From contig JAIDTT010000049.1 in NCBI GenBank assembly GCA_029060545.1, positions 1-35,701 on the forward strand: DNA of 35,701 bases, given 5' to 3'. This DNA comes from Paramuribaculum sp. (GTDB lineage: Bacteria; Bacteroidota; Bacteroidia; Bacteroidales; Muribaculaceae). The position numbers and the translations under genes were made by a program. The notes below the pieces were generated by a model that saw only the letters and a list, made by a program, of their open reading frames with translations, did not search any database and was not told the DNA's origin. Of this stretch, positions 7,623 to 16,097 are shown piece by piece (positions within the stretch are counted from its first letter, which is position 1; each line of letters starts with the position of its first letter).

Positions 7623-8540
7623 TTATATCCGATACAAGGCTGCCAAAGCATTGGATTTCTCAGTCAGAATATTGCGCAACCATATAGGAGCAAGCACTTC
7701 TATGTCGTCACCATGGCTCATCAGTTCCTGCACGAAGTCATAAGCCGGAGAGAGGAAGAACTCAAAAACACTATAGTCCTCAGTAACCTCCAATTCCTCC
7801 TGTGAGTGATGGAATGGCAACGAACGCAGATATTTCGGAAACTCCCGAAAACACTTGATTACTACGCGCGTAGGCATAGAATAGCCATCGGAGCATATTC
7901 CGTAGAAGTTTGCAAAAAACTCTTTGGCAGAAAAATCAGATGGATACTCGAATGTGTCGTCGGACAGAGATAAATCAGTAATACGGTCAAGAGCGAAAAT
8001 CAAGCGTTTTCTATCATTCATCGATTGTCCAAGCACATACCATCTGCGTTTGAACATTTTAAGACACAGTGGCTCGAGTTCCCGATCTTTGTCATTAGTC
8101 TTTGACGAGTGAAAGGATGTGTAGCGGAAGATGATACGACGATTTTCCTTCAGAGCCTGCGAGATAATCGGTAACCAGTCGCGGCCGCCTGGAACCGGTT
8201 CAAGCACAATCTTGTCAGCTATACTCTTGTTATCAAGCAGCAGGGATTCGGTAGCAATAGAGTCCTTAAGCCAATTTATCACCTCATTTGCTTCAATTTC
8301 ATCCTTATTGGCGATAAAATACTGACTGTTTTCTCGCATTGAAGTACACTGGATATCGACCCCCAACTCTGTAAGAATTGCCTGACGGTGATTATGGAAT
8401 GTGCGTTTCGACAATTCCGTGCCTTTATAGTTCAGCGAGGAATTGTCCCATTTTTCACTGATCTCCCTGAATGTGATCTTGCCGGCATCCAATATAGTAT
8501 TGATAAGCCATATATACTTACGAAGTGTAGAGTCTGCCAT
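7623..8540 (-). CDS. WYL-domain transcriptional regulator of the retron locus
   Basis: A 305-residue regulator. Residues 1–60 form an N-terminal winged HTH. The central part is a WYL domain (IISQALKENRRIIFRYTS, LEPLCLKMFKRRWYVLGQ, then RLIFALDRI), and the C-terminal part fits the WCX extension. WYL proteins are common regulators of phage-defence loci and may sense nucleic acid or nucleotides. I start at the ATG at 8540: an in-frame TTG at 8564 lies inside the −7 promoter box (TATCTTTG, 8562–8569) and cannot be transcribed from it. It is divergent in position but not in direction: WYL, ncRNA and RT all read leftward. Its own promoter and the two downstream promoters share a dyad, suggesting autoregulation plus control of the retron. 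Confidence 0.9.
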   Translation of the reverse strand: MADSTLRKYIWLINTILDAGKITFREISEKWDNSSLNYKGTELSKRTFHNHRQAILTELGVDIQCTSMRENSQYFIANKDEIEANEVINWLKDSIATESLLLDNKSIADKIVLEPVPGGRDWLPIISQALKENRRIIFRYTSFHSSKTNDKDRELEPLCLKMFKRRWYVLGQSMNDRKRLIFALDRITDLSLSDDTFEYPSDFSAKEFFANFYGICSDGYSMPTRVVIKCFREFPKYLRSLPFHHSQEELEVTEDYSVFEFFLSPAYDFVQELMSHGDDIEVLAPIWLRNILTEKSNALAALYRI

Positions 8541-8561
8541 ATCTTTGATGATTAATGACTG

Positions 8562-8603
8562 CAAAGATATATATAAAGTATGAAAAACGACTTCACACTT
8601 AAC
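8562..8603 (-). promoter_or_regulatory. WYL gene promoter with shared operator dyad (site A)
   Basis: The −7 box TATCTTTG (8562–8569, minus strand) is preceded by a dyad at 8578–8598 reading GTGTGAAG-N5-TTTCATAC. Together with sites B and C the half-site consensus is RTRTGAAR / TTTCAYAY with a 5-base centre. The location upstream of the regulator's own start suggests autoregulation. Confidence 0.75.
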
Positions 8604-9245
8604 TTATAGGGTAAATGGTGTGGCGGCGAGGATTAGGGGGGATTCGGGGCCGAGGTTGAAGAGGAGGTCGACGGCTGAGAGTCCGCCGACGAATGTCCGG
8701 CCGGCGGTGCGCTGCTGGTAGTATGGCATGGATCTCTCTGTGGCGATAGGCTGGCGGCGGAGATCGACGACGGGGAGGGTACCGGCGGAATCGGGCTCTA
8801 CAGAGCGTAAGCGGCGCACTGTATCGACTCCGAGCAGGCGGGTAAGCATTCGGTCCATCCTGCGGAGATAATCGACGAGAGGCTCTCCTACGACGTCGGA
8901 GTTGTAGAACGGGAGAAAGTCGTCGAGATAGTATTCAAAGAAAGGTGTGCGCCCGTAAGCGGATTTGAGTGCGGTGAGATGGATCTCCCACCAACGGTTG
9001 TGTCCGGAGATGATGATGTCGCTCCAGAGGGCTTGCGTCGCGCTCTGCGGTTTCTCGATGGGTATGGTGAGACGGATTATGCCGTTGGCGTCGGTGATTG
9101 TGCAGCGGTGCACCTCCTTCGCTCGCTTGTTGAACGGCATATCGTAATCTACGTCAGCATGGCTGGCATAGCTCTTGGCCACGTAGTATGCCACCGGGGG
9201 AAGATAGGCCGGTGGCAGGATGATGTGGCACTGTGATGGATGCAT
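8604..9245 (-). CDS. WbqC-like family protein
   Basis: A 213-residue protein of the WbqC-like family: N-terminal ILPPAYLPPVAYYVAKSY, then FNKRAKEVHRCTI, LTIPIEK and the aromatic HNRWWEIHLTALKSAYGRTP block followed by FFEYYLDDF. The family occurs in O-antigen clusters and, in Bacteroidetes, beside signal peptidase genes; its chemistry is not settled. It begins within the TGATG that ends lepB, so it is the third gene of a dapB–lepB–wbqC-like operon. Its stop lies only about 40 bases from the WYL promoter region, marking the right border of the accessory block. Confidence 0.88.
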   Translation of the reverse strand: MHPSQCHIILPPAYLPPVAYYVAKSYASHADVDYDMPFNKRAKEVHRCTITDANGIIRLTIPIEKPQSATQALWSDIIISGHNRWWEIHLTALKSAYGRTPFFEYYLDDFLPFYNSDVVGEPLVDYLRRMDRMLTRLLGVDTVRRLRSVEPDSAGTLPVVDLRRQPIATERSMPYYQQRTAGRTFVGGLSAVDLLFNLGPESPLILAATPFTL

Positions 9246-10645
9246 CAGAATCCGGGGTTTGCGTCTTTGAATATACGGTTCCAGCGGATGCCACCCGATA
9301 GTATGCTCTTGTCGGGGTCGAAGGAGATGAGCACGCGTATTGGCTTGCCTACGATGTGGTCTTCGGGCACGAATCCCCAGAAGCGCGAATCGAGCGAGTT
9401 GTCGCGGTTGTCGCCCATCATGAAGTAGTAGTCCATGGCGAAGGTGTATGTATCGGCGGGACGGCCGTCGATGTATACCTGACCATCACGTACGTAGGAG
9501 TCGGGGTGTCCTTCGTAGTTGCGGATAATGCGTTCGTAGAGCTGCCAGTTGTCGGGTGTGATGTCGACTGTGGCGCCGCGTGAGGGAATCCACAGTGGGC
9601 CGTAATCATTGTGGGTCCAGCCTTCGCTCAGGTCATAGGGGAAGAGATCCTCCCGCTCGGGATCTACGGGCATACGCTCCACAGCCACTACCTTTGGCAT
9701 CTGCTTGAGCTGCGCCAGACGGGCGTCGGTGAGGGGTGTAAGGTAGAGGTTGGGGGATATGGCGGTGCGGTCGATCTTGGCTACTTCGAGGCGATCCCAG
9801 TCGGCGGAAGTCATAGGCGAAGAGGTCTGGAAAATGTAGTTGAACTGGGCATCGGCGGGCCATGCCTGACGCTCGGAATTAATATATACATATCCGTCGA
9901 CGATGCTGAGAGTGTCGCCGGGCAGACCTACGGCGCGCTTCACATAGTTCTCGCGACGGTCGACCGGACGGTATACTACTTCACCGAAAATGGAGGGATT
10001 GGCAAGTATCACGTCGCGTCCGTGCATTCTCACCAGTGAATAGTAGTCGGGATTGGGAATCTTGGTGGCTACGGTGTCGCCTGCAGGGAAGTTGAACACT
10101 ACGATATCGCCTGCCTCGATCTGCGATGTACCTTTGAGCCGGTGATAATCCCATGTAGGCCACTCGGAGTAGCTCTTGGTGCCGGTAATCGGCATGGTGT
10201 TCTGCACCAGCGGGAAGTGGATAGGGGTGATGGGCACACGTGGGCCGTATGATACTTTGCTTACCCAAAGGTAATCGCCTGTAAGAAGTGTCTTTTCAAG
10301 TGAAGCGGAAGGTATCTGGTAATTCTGTCCTATGAACGTGAAGATGAAGTATACGAGTATGAGGGCATAGACGATAGCGTCGACCCAGCTCATTATCATC
10401 CTCACCATAGGATTAGGACTTTTCTTCCACCAGGTAAACGGTATGAAGCCTGTGATATAGATATCGAAGAGCAGGGGGAGGAATATCAGAGCCCACCAGC
10501 AGCCTACCCAGGCTACCCAGAATATGAAGAGAGCTGCGACGATGCCGAAGCGCACCCAGCGTGTGGCGCGTGTGGTTTTGATGGCCTTGATGGCGCGGGC
10601 TTTGAAGCCTTTGGCTTCGGAAGAGGATCGGGGGGTATCTGTCAT
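9245..10645 (-). CDS. lepB: Signal peptidase I
   Basis: A 466-residue type I signal peptidase that removes signal peptides at the outer face of the cytoplasmic membrane. Two or three N-terminal membrane segments (FGIVAALFIFWVAWVGCWW, ALIFLPLLFDIYITGF, then AIVYALILVYFIFTFIG) precede the nucleophile motif IPSASLEKTLL (Ser115), the general-base motif YVKRAVGLPGD (Lys236) and the box MMGDNRDNSLDSRFWGFVP near the end. A large insertion lies between the Lys motif and the GDNRDNS box, which is usual for Bacteroidales enzymes and explains the length compared with about 324 residues in E. coli. I start at the ATG at 10645, which overlaps the dapB stop as ATGA; a longer frame to 10732 would lie inside dapB. 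Confidence 0.96.
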   Translation of the reverse strand: MTDTPRSSSEAKGFKARAIKAIKTTRATRWVRFGIVAALFIFWVAWVGCWWALIFLPLLFDIYITGFIPFTWWKKSPNPMVRMIMSWVDAIVYALILVYFIFTFIGQNYQIPSASLEKTLLTGDYLWVSKVSYGPRVPITPIHFPLVQNTMPITGTKSYSEWPTWDYHRLKGTSQIEAGDIVVFNFPAGDTVATKIPNPDYYSLVRMHGRDVILANPSIFGEVVYRPVDRRENYVKRAVGLPGDTLSIVDGYVYINSERQAWPADAQFNYIFQTSSPMTSADWDRLEVAKIDRTAISPNLYLTPLTDARLAQLKQMPKVVAVERMPVDPEREDLFPYDLSEGWTHNDYGPLWIPSRGATVDITPDNWQLYERIIRNYEGHPDSYVRDGQVYIDGRPADTYTFAMDYYFMMGDNRDNSLDSRFWGFVPEDHIVGKPIRVLISFDPDKSILSGGIRWNRIFKDANPGF

Positions 10646-11391
10646 TTGAGGATGTCGATGAGTTTTGTGTTGGAAATGATACGGTGCATCAGCTGATCCA
10701 TGGTGAGGAATCCCTGCTGAGTGGCTACCCACTCGGCTGCCACTACGGCTCCCTGAGCGAAGCCCATACGACTTTTGGCGCTGTGGGTGATGGTGATGGT
10801 ATCTACGTCGGACTCCCAGGATATGGAGTGGATGCCGGGCACTTCTCCTTCGCGACGGTGGCCGATATGGAGTTGAGTGGGGGCCGGAGTATCTTCTGTC
10901 CAGGCGTCGATACGGTCGGTGGAACGGATAAGATCAGAAGCGAGTGATATCGCTGTGCCGCTCGGATGGTCGAGTTTATGGATATGGTGAACCTCCTCCA
11001 TCGAGGGGTGATACTGCGGGAAATCGTTCATAATGGCCGACAGGTAGCGGTTGAGGGCAAAGAAGATGTTGACCCCGATACTGTAGTTTGACGACCAGAA
11101 GAATGTGGCTCCTTCCTTACGGCAGAACTCTTCGATTTCGGGCATACGATCGGTCCAGCCTGTAGTGCCGGATACTACTTTGACTCCCTCGGCGAAAGCG
11201 CGCCGATAATTGTCGACGGCTGTGGAGGGAGTAGTGAACTCGATGGCGACGTCGGCGCTGCGGAACTCGGGCGACGAGAATCCTTCAGGATTGTCCACAT
11301 CTATTATGCTTACTATCTCGTGGCCGCGGGCCTTGGCAGCCTGCTCGATGGCTTTGCCCATCTTGCCATATCCTATAAGTGCGATTTTCAT
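10642..11391 (-). CDS. dapB: 4-hydroxy-tetrahydrodipicolinate reductase
   Basis: A 249-residue enzyme of the diaminopimelate/lysine pathway, reducing dihydrodipicolinate with NAD(P)H. The N-terminal Rossmann motif is IALIGYGKMGKAIE; the substrate region has HHIHKLDHPSGTA, the conserved catalytic His/Lys block, and FFWSSNYSIGVNIFF precedes it. I choose ATG 11391: the in-frame TTG at 11412 is part of the −7 box TATCTTTG and so precedes transcription. It leads the dapB–lepB–wbqC-like operon and faces away from rbfA. Confidence 0.97.
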   Translation of the reverse strand: MKIALIGYGKMGKAIEQAAKARGHEIVSIIDVDNPEGFSSPEFRSADVAIEFTTPSTAVDNYRRAFAEGVKVVSGTTGWTDRMPEIEEFCRKEGATFFWSSNYSIGVNIFFALNRYLSAIMNDFPQYHPSMEEVHHIHKLDHPSGTAISLASDLIRSTDRIDAWTEDTPAPTQLHIGHRREGEVPGIHSISWESDVDTITITHSAKSRMGFAQGAVVAAEWVATQQGFLTMDQLMHRIISNTKLIDILK

Positions 11392-11409
11392 GCTTATAAC
11401 TTTACTCTG

Positions 11410-11417
11410 CAAAGATA
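11410..11417 (-). promoter_or_regulatory. dapB promoter −7 box
   Basis: TATCTTTG on the minus strand, about 19 bases before the ATG at 11391. The upstream region is a T/A-rich run without a clean TTTG. It is back to back with the rbfA promoter. Confidence 0.65.
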
Positions 11418-11444
11418 AGCAAAGTAAACTTTTAAAAAAAATAG

Positions 11445-11452
11445 TACCTTTG
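11445..11452 (+). promoter_or_regulatory. rbfA promoter −7 box
   Basis: TACCTTTG on the plus strand, 60 bases before the rbfA ATG, in the short divergent region between dapB and rbfA. The area upstream is A-rich; a −33 TTTG is not evident. Confidence 0.6.
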
Positions 11453-11512
11453 CAAGCACAATGTCAGGGGTCTACTTGTTAGAATTCTGTAACCAAAATT
11501 GTAAATCTTTAT

Positions 11513-11860
11513 ATGGAAACAACTCGACAAGCCAAAATCTCACGCCTTCTGCAGAAGGAACTAAGCGAAATATTCCGCCGGCAGACGGCCAAAACACGAG
11601 GCACTCTGGTGAGTGTAAGCACTGTACGTGTATCACCCGACTTATCGTCGGCTAAAGTATATCTCTCGGTATTCCCGAGCGCACAGGCTCAGCAGGTAAT
11701 CGAGAGCATCAGCGCTTCAGGCAAGACTATCCGCTACGAACTGGCGCAGGTGGTGAAAAATCAGTTGCGCAAGACTCCGGAGCTGCAATTCTTCCTCGAC
11801 GACTCGCTCGACTATATCGACAATATCGACTCTCTGCTGGCCGCCGACAATAATAAATGA
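11513..11860 (+). CDS. rbfA: 30S ribosome-binding factor A
   Basis: A 115-residue RbfA, which helps mature the 5′ end of 16S rRNA in 30S subunits and cold adaptation. Visible family features are the opening RQAKISRLLQKELSEIFRR, VSVSTVRVSPDLSSAKVYLSV in the KH-like fold, and the end KNQLRKTPELQFFLDDSLDYI. The stop overlaps the start of the following permease gene by 4 bases, so the two are cotranslated. Confidence 0.96.
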   Translation: METTRQAKISRLLQKELSEIFRRQTAKTRGTLVSVSTVRVSPDLSSAKVYLSVFPSAQAQQVIESISASGKTIRYELAQVVKNQLRKTPELQFFLDDSLDYIDNIDSLLAADNNK

Positions 11861-13077
11861 GCGCAGCACTACGCATAGCCTGGCGCTACCTTCTGTGCCG
11901 AAAGAGCCATAGCTCTGTAGGTATCATCACGGTAGTGTCGATGCTTGGGGTCGCCGTAGCCACTACGGCGATAGTGTGCGTATTGTCGGTATTCAACGGT
12001 TTCGCGGAGGTAGCCCGCGAACGTATGTCGATGGTCGACGCTCCGCTCAAAGTTGTGCCTGATAAAGGCAAGATGCTTCCCTGCGGTGACTCGCTTGCCG
12101 CTGCGCTTGAGGCGCTGCCGGAAGTAGAGTGTGCCGTGGCCGTGGTGAGCGAAAACGCGCTTGCAGTGTATGGTGGCCGACAGATGGCTGTGACGATGCG
12201 CGGTGTGCCGGAAGGTAATGAGCGGGTGACGCATCTGAGCGAGACGGTGATCGACGGCGACTATACAGTATTGTCCGACGACTCACTGGCGGGGGGAGTG
12301 ATCAGTGTAGGCACTGCGCTGCAACTGGGAGCGCGTCCGCTTACGATGGATATAATCCGGCTCTACGTGCCGCGGCGTGTAGGGAGGATCTCGGCTGCCA
12401 CGGCTGCCAATTCGTTTTTGGCCGATTCGCTTGTGGTGACCGGTGTGTACCGCACTAACGATTCGGATCACGATGCCTCTACAGTAGTGGTGCCGATAGA
12501 TATGGCACGCCGGCTACTGCAGATGGATAGCGGCGAGGCTTCGGCCATAGAGATAGCTTCGGCACCCGGCGTAAGCGACGACAAGGCCATCGCAGCGATC
12601 CGTAAAGCGACAGGCGACGGCTACACGGTGCTTACCTTGCTAGAGCAGGAGGAGCAGTCGTTTAAGATGATTGCGGTGGAGAAATGGATCACATTCGTGA
12701 TGCTTGCCTTCATCCTCATCATAGCCTCATTCAATATAATCTCCACTCTGTCGATTCTCATTATCGAGAAAGACGACAACATCCGCACGATGCGCAATCT
12801 CGGAGCCACGCAAGGGCAGCTGCGCAGTATCTTCTTCTACGAAGGCTGGCTCGTGTCGGCCGTAGGGGGCTTAGCGGGTCTTGTAGTGGGAATAGGATTG
12901 AGCCTTGCGCAGCAGATAGGTGAATTTATCAAGATCAGCGGCAATGAAGCGGAGCTGTCGATCGTGGCGTATCCTGTGAAGGTAGAGGTCGCAGACATCC
13001 TCGCCATAGCCCTGCTCGTGATGGCTGTAGGCGCCGTGATAGGCTGGATAGCGAGCCGGTTTGTTCCCCGGCGTTAG
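11857..13077 (+). CDS. ABC transporter permease, LolC/LolE (FtsX) family
   Basis: A 406-residue inner-membrane permease. One N-terminal membrane helix (SVGIITVVSMLGVAVATTAIV) is followed by a large periplasmic domain (about residues 50–270) and three C-terminal helices (WITFVMLAFILIIASFNIIS, then GWLVSAVGGLAGLVVGIGL and ILAIALLVMAVGAVIGWIA), the MacB/LolCE topology. The segment IIEKDDNIRTMRNLGATQGQLRSIF is the cytoplasmic coupling loop. It probably extracts lipoproteins for export to the outer membrane. The matching ATPase (LolD) is not in the window. Its stop overlaps the convergent gene at 13074 by 4 bases. Confidence 0.9.
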   Translation: MSAALRIAWRYLLCRKSHSSVGIITVVSMLGVAVATTAIVCVLSVFNGFAEVARERMSMVDAPLKVVPDKGKMLPCGDSLAAALEALPEVECAVAVVSENALAVYGGRQMAVTMRGVPEGNERVTHLSETVIDGDYTVLSDDSLAGGVISVGTALQLGARPLTMDIIRLYVPRRVGRISAATAANSFLADSLVVTGVYRTNDSDHDASTVVVPIDMARRLLQMDSGEASAIEIASAPGVSDDKAIAAIRKATGDGYTVLTLLEQEEQSFKMIAVEKWITFVMLAFILIIASFNIISTLSILIIEKDDNIRTMRNLGATQGQLRSIFFYEGWLVSAVGGLAGLVVGIGLSLAQQIGEFIKISGNEAELSIVAYPVKVEVADILAIALLVMAVGAVIGWIASRFVPRR

Positions 13078-13601
13078 AGATGTGACAGAGCCTGAAGTTT
13101 TTCAATAATATCGCCGCGGGTCATCGAGTGGCACCGCCCGAGTTCGGCTGCAAAGTCGTGGGCGATGGTCTGCACGCCATAGTGAGAGAATACGCGGTGG
13201 AGATATCCGTAGTTCTTGTTAAAGAGATGTGTGGTCTCATCCTCTTCAAGCGAGCATGATCCGTAGCCTTCGTCGACGAGCAGCGATAGGAGTGCGGAAC
13301 GTGTGTCGGCATCCACATCTACGTGGCGTAGCAGAATACTGCGACACATCACATTGCCCATGAGCATGGCCATCTGGAGATTGAAGTTGGAGAGTATCTG
13401 ATGCCATGCGTGCTTGGCCGACATTGACGGATTGCCGCTGAAGAAGGATTCTTCGGTAAGTTCTACCACATCGCGCGGTTCGCGATCGATATCAATAGAG
13501 GCAAGTTTCTCTTCGCCGTCGAAAATCACAAGTGCTATGGCCATACCCGCAGCACCGTAGCAGCGATCGGCCGAGTCGGTATAACTGAATTGGCTGTTCA
13601 T
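13074..13601 (-). CDS. Conserved hypothetical protein
   Basis: A 175-residue protein with no family I can name. It is soluble and mostly helical, with an N-terminal strand region (GMAIALVIFDGEEKLASIDID) that looks like a small β-meander and a central helix, LSNFNLQMAMLMGNVMCRS. It begins 6 bases after the PorZ-like gene's stop on the same strand, so it is likely cotranscribed with it. Codon use resembles that of neighbouring core genes, which argues for a real, resident gene. Confidence 0.75.
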   Translation of the reverse strand: MNSQFSYTDSADRCYGAAGMAIALVIFDGEEKLASIDIDREPRDVVELTEESFFSGNPSMSAKHAWHQILSNFNLQMAMLMGNVMCRSILLRHVDVDADTRSALLSLLVDEGYGSCSLEEDETTHLFNKNYGYLHRVFSHYGVQTIAHDFAAELGRCHSMTRGDIIEKLQALSHL

Positions 13602-13607
13602 ACAAAA

Positions 13608-16067
13608 TTAATTGATAACCATTATTTTGGTGACTGCGCCCGATGATTGACCATCGGAGGCCGACGACACCATAACATAATATACACCCGAACGCACCCG
13701 CGCACCGGTGGATGTAGTGGCATCCCACACATACATGCCGCCTTCGGAGCGTCCCTGATGGAGTACGGCACCCGACGAATCGGCTATCTTCACGAGAGTA
13801 TTTTCCTTGAGTCCGGTGATGTAGACGCTACCTGAATACTCCGGACGCACGGGATTGGGATAGGCAAGTATTTGATCATAATCGTCGCGGGCAGGAGTGG
13901 CATCGCTTCGATATGAGAGCAGACCTACCGGGGTACCTACATAAATGGTGGAACCTGTGGGATCGGCATATACGGAATAAATCTCATTGGTAGGCAGTGG
14001 TGAATTGTCGGTATTGAAGTTGGCAATCACTTCATTGCCGGAAGGCGATACGAGGAAGAGGCCTGATCCTTCGGTGGCTATCCACTTGCGATTGGCCACA
14101 TCTACCGTCATATCCATTATATGGTCAGTGCCGAGCAGGTAGTCGGCAGCGTTTGTACCGTCGTTGCGCGGCACTTTGATATGGCTCACGCGGTTTTCGC
14201 CCGACTTGATGGCATTCTTGAGGTTGGTGATTTCAAATATGCCTATATCGGTACCAATCCATACACGTCCGTCGTGATCTTCAAGCACACTGCTGGTATG
14301 GAGGGGACGCACCGAGTTGCCGTCCTGATCTATAAGTGCACTTTCGAAGCATCGGAATGAGTCGTCGGAGAAGTCGTAGGGAGTACCATTGTTGTCGTAA
14401 AGCAATACGATTTCATTTATCGTGTGGTTGATCACAACCGTAATGTTGGACTTGCGGCAATGCAAGAAGCGCACATCCTGACCGCCCCAGTAGTCGATCG
14501 ATGGCATATCGATATCGATCCAGTCGTCGCGTGTGATATCGGCGGGATCGAGCCTGCGCTTCGATGCGGGGAGTACCATAAGCGGACTGCGTGTATATCC
14601 TTCGTTATAAGTGGCTACCCAGAGATTGCCATAGGGGTCGATGGAGATGCCATAGATGATGTTGCGGTTGTCAAACTTACCTATCAGCGAGTTGGTCTCG
14701 TCGAAGCGACCTATAAATTCCGTACCGCGCACTTTATATACACCATCGTCGGCCGTGGCCAGGAATACGATATCCTCATCGTCGGGGTCGGGAGCAAGTG
14801 AGGTAGGACTTATGGGATAGAAGCCCATGGTATTCTGAAGGCTACGCAGATAAGGCTGACGCGCTTCCACTGGATAACATGTGAAGTCGCGGAAAGATCC
14901 GTTGTCGAGATCAAGACAGGCAGCATTCTGTATCACGTCGAGACCACGAGTGGCAGGAGTACCGAATTTATATACGGTCAGACCATTGTTCTGCATAAAC
15001 AGGCGACGGCCGTCGTGGCTGGGGAAGAAGTAGCAGATGCGTCGCACCGAGAGATTATTGGGGCGGTAGCGATCGCTTCGTGTGGTCACACCTCCCTCGC
15101 CGTCGAATCCGTGGCAGGCGATACCTTCGGGACTGAGCGACCATATCTCATCAATACCTTTCCATGTACCCACCTTCATTGACGCGAACTCTTCGGGCAG
15201 ATCAGTAAGTTTCTGCTCCTTCAGATCGTCGTCGAGAGTATAGAGGGCGTTGTTGGCGTGATAATATATTCTGCCCTCTGCCCCGTGGATCAGATAGGGC
15301 GGAACTTTGGTCTTGCGCTGGGGAGCGCAATTGCTTACAGTATGCGCGCCGGTAGTAAAGTCAATGGTATGGCGCACGATCACATTGCCGACGTTGTTAA
15401 TGAACGCCAGAAATGAACCGTCGTCAACTCCAATAAGTTCCAAAGGATTGTCACTGTAGGCATAATGCTTTGTCAGAGCCTCAAGAGATGCCAGGCGTTT
15501 CCCTTTCTCGATTGAGCAGATGTAGCCGTCGACCTTCATCACCAGTCTGTCGCCTACACCGGTGATACCGTAGACGGGCATCTTGAAATTGGCCGACTGC
15601 ACTACTTCGCCTCGCGACACATTGTAGTGTACCATTCCGAAGTTGGTGGCGAGATACATATTGTTGCCGTCGAAATACACATCATTGATCGTGACAGGCT
15701 TGTCGATATCCGATGAAGCTATATCGGAGAAGTTGCGGGCTGTGCCGTCGTCGTATATGATGTCGATATTACCTGTGTCGTAGAATACGGCCAGATACTT
15801 GCCGTCGGGATTATAATATGCACCGGTGATATTGGTGTCGGTCAACCGGTTGTCGGTAGTATACTGGTATGTCTCTTCGTTTTTCGTATCGTAGGAAAAT
15901 AGACTGCCTCCCGATATGTAGTAGACTATCCCGGGTGTAACGATCGTCTTTTGCGATGGTGGGCAAAACGACGGATACATCTGCCAGGTACCCATCTCCT
16001 GAGCCGACGATATTGCAGCGCCGACCAGAAGAGCCATGGTAAGAAAAAGGTTTTTTATAAGATTCAT
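13608..16067 (-). CDS. PorZ-like β-propeller surface protein with type IX-like C-terminal domain
   Basis: An 819-residue exported protein. A signal peptide (MNLIKNLFLTMALLVGAAISSAQ) leads into two β-propellers built of repeated blades; two-component-regulator-propeller style repeats such as DHDGRVWIGTDIGIFEI and DPYGNLWVATYNEGYTRSP are visible, and the N-terminal TWQMYPSF start fits PorZ. The last 90 residues (ILAYPNPVRPEYSGSVYI, then GVYYVMV) form a C-terminal sorting-type domain seen in type IX cargo. In Porphyromonas PorZ is a cell-surface part of the type IX secretion attachment complex. The gene follows rdgB by 30 bases. The PorZ name is by architecture; a generic propeller surface protein is the alternative. 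Confidence 0.75.
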   Translation of the reverse strand: MNLIKNLFLTMALLVGAAISSAQEMGTWQMYPSFCPPSQKTIVTPGIVYYISGGSLFSYDTKNEETYQYTTDNRLTDTNITGAYYNPDGKYLAVFYDTGNIDIIYDDGTARNFSDIASSDIDKPVTINDVYFDGNNMYLATNFGMVHYNVSRGEVVQSANFKMPVYGITGVGDRLVMKVDGYICSIEKGKRLASLEALTKHYAYSDNPLELIGVDDGSFLAFINNVGNVIVRHTIDFTTGAHTVSNCAPQRKTKVPPYLIHGAEGRIYYHANNALYTLDDDLKEQKLTDLPEEFASMKVGTWKGIDEIWSLSPEGIACHGFDGEGGVTTRSDRYRPNNLSVRRICYFFPSHDGRRLFMQNNGLTVYKFGTPATRGLDVIQNAACLDLDNGSFRDFTCYPVEARQPYLRSLQNTMGFYPISPTSLAPDPDDEDIVFLATADDGVYKVRGTEFIGRFDETNSLIGKFDNRNIIYGISIDPYGNLWVATYNEGYTRSPLMVLPASKRRLDPADITRDDWIDIDMPSIDYWGGQDVRFLHCRKSNITVVINHTINEIVLLYDNNGTPYDFSDDSFRCFESALIDQDGNSVRPLHTSSVLEDHDGRVWIGTDIGIFEITNLKNAIKSGENRVSHIKVPRNDGTNAADYLLGTDHIMDMTVDVANRKWIATEGSGLFLVSPSGNEVIANFNTDNSPLPTNEIYSVYADPTGSTIYVGTPVGLLSYRSDATPARDDYDQILAYPNPVRPEYSGSVYITGLKENTLVKIADSSGAVLHQGRSEGGMYVWDATTSTGARVRSGVYYVMVSSASDGQSSGAVTKIMVIN

Positions 16068-16097
16068 TGCTTATTAATGAGAGAGTGTCGATAATGA

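Noticed and set aside
10646-10732. Longer lepB N-terminus
   Set aside because: It would overlap dapB by 90 bases and encodes a His-rich stretch unlike Lep N-termini; the ATGA at 10642–10645 is a better start.
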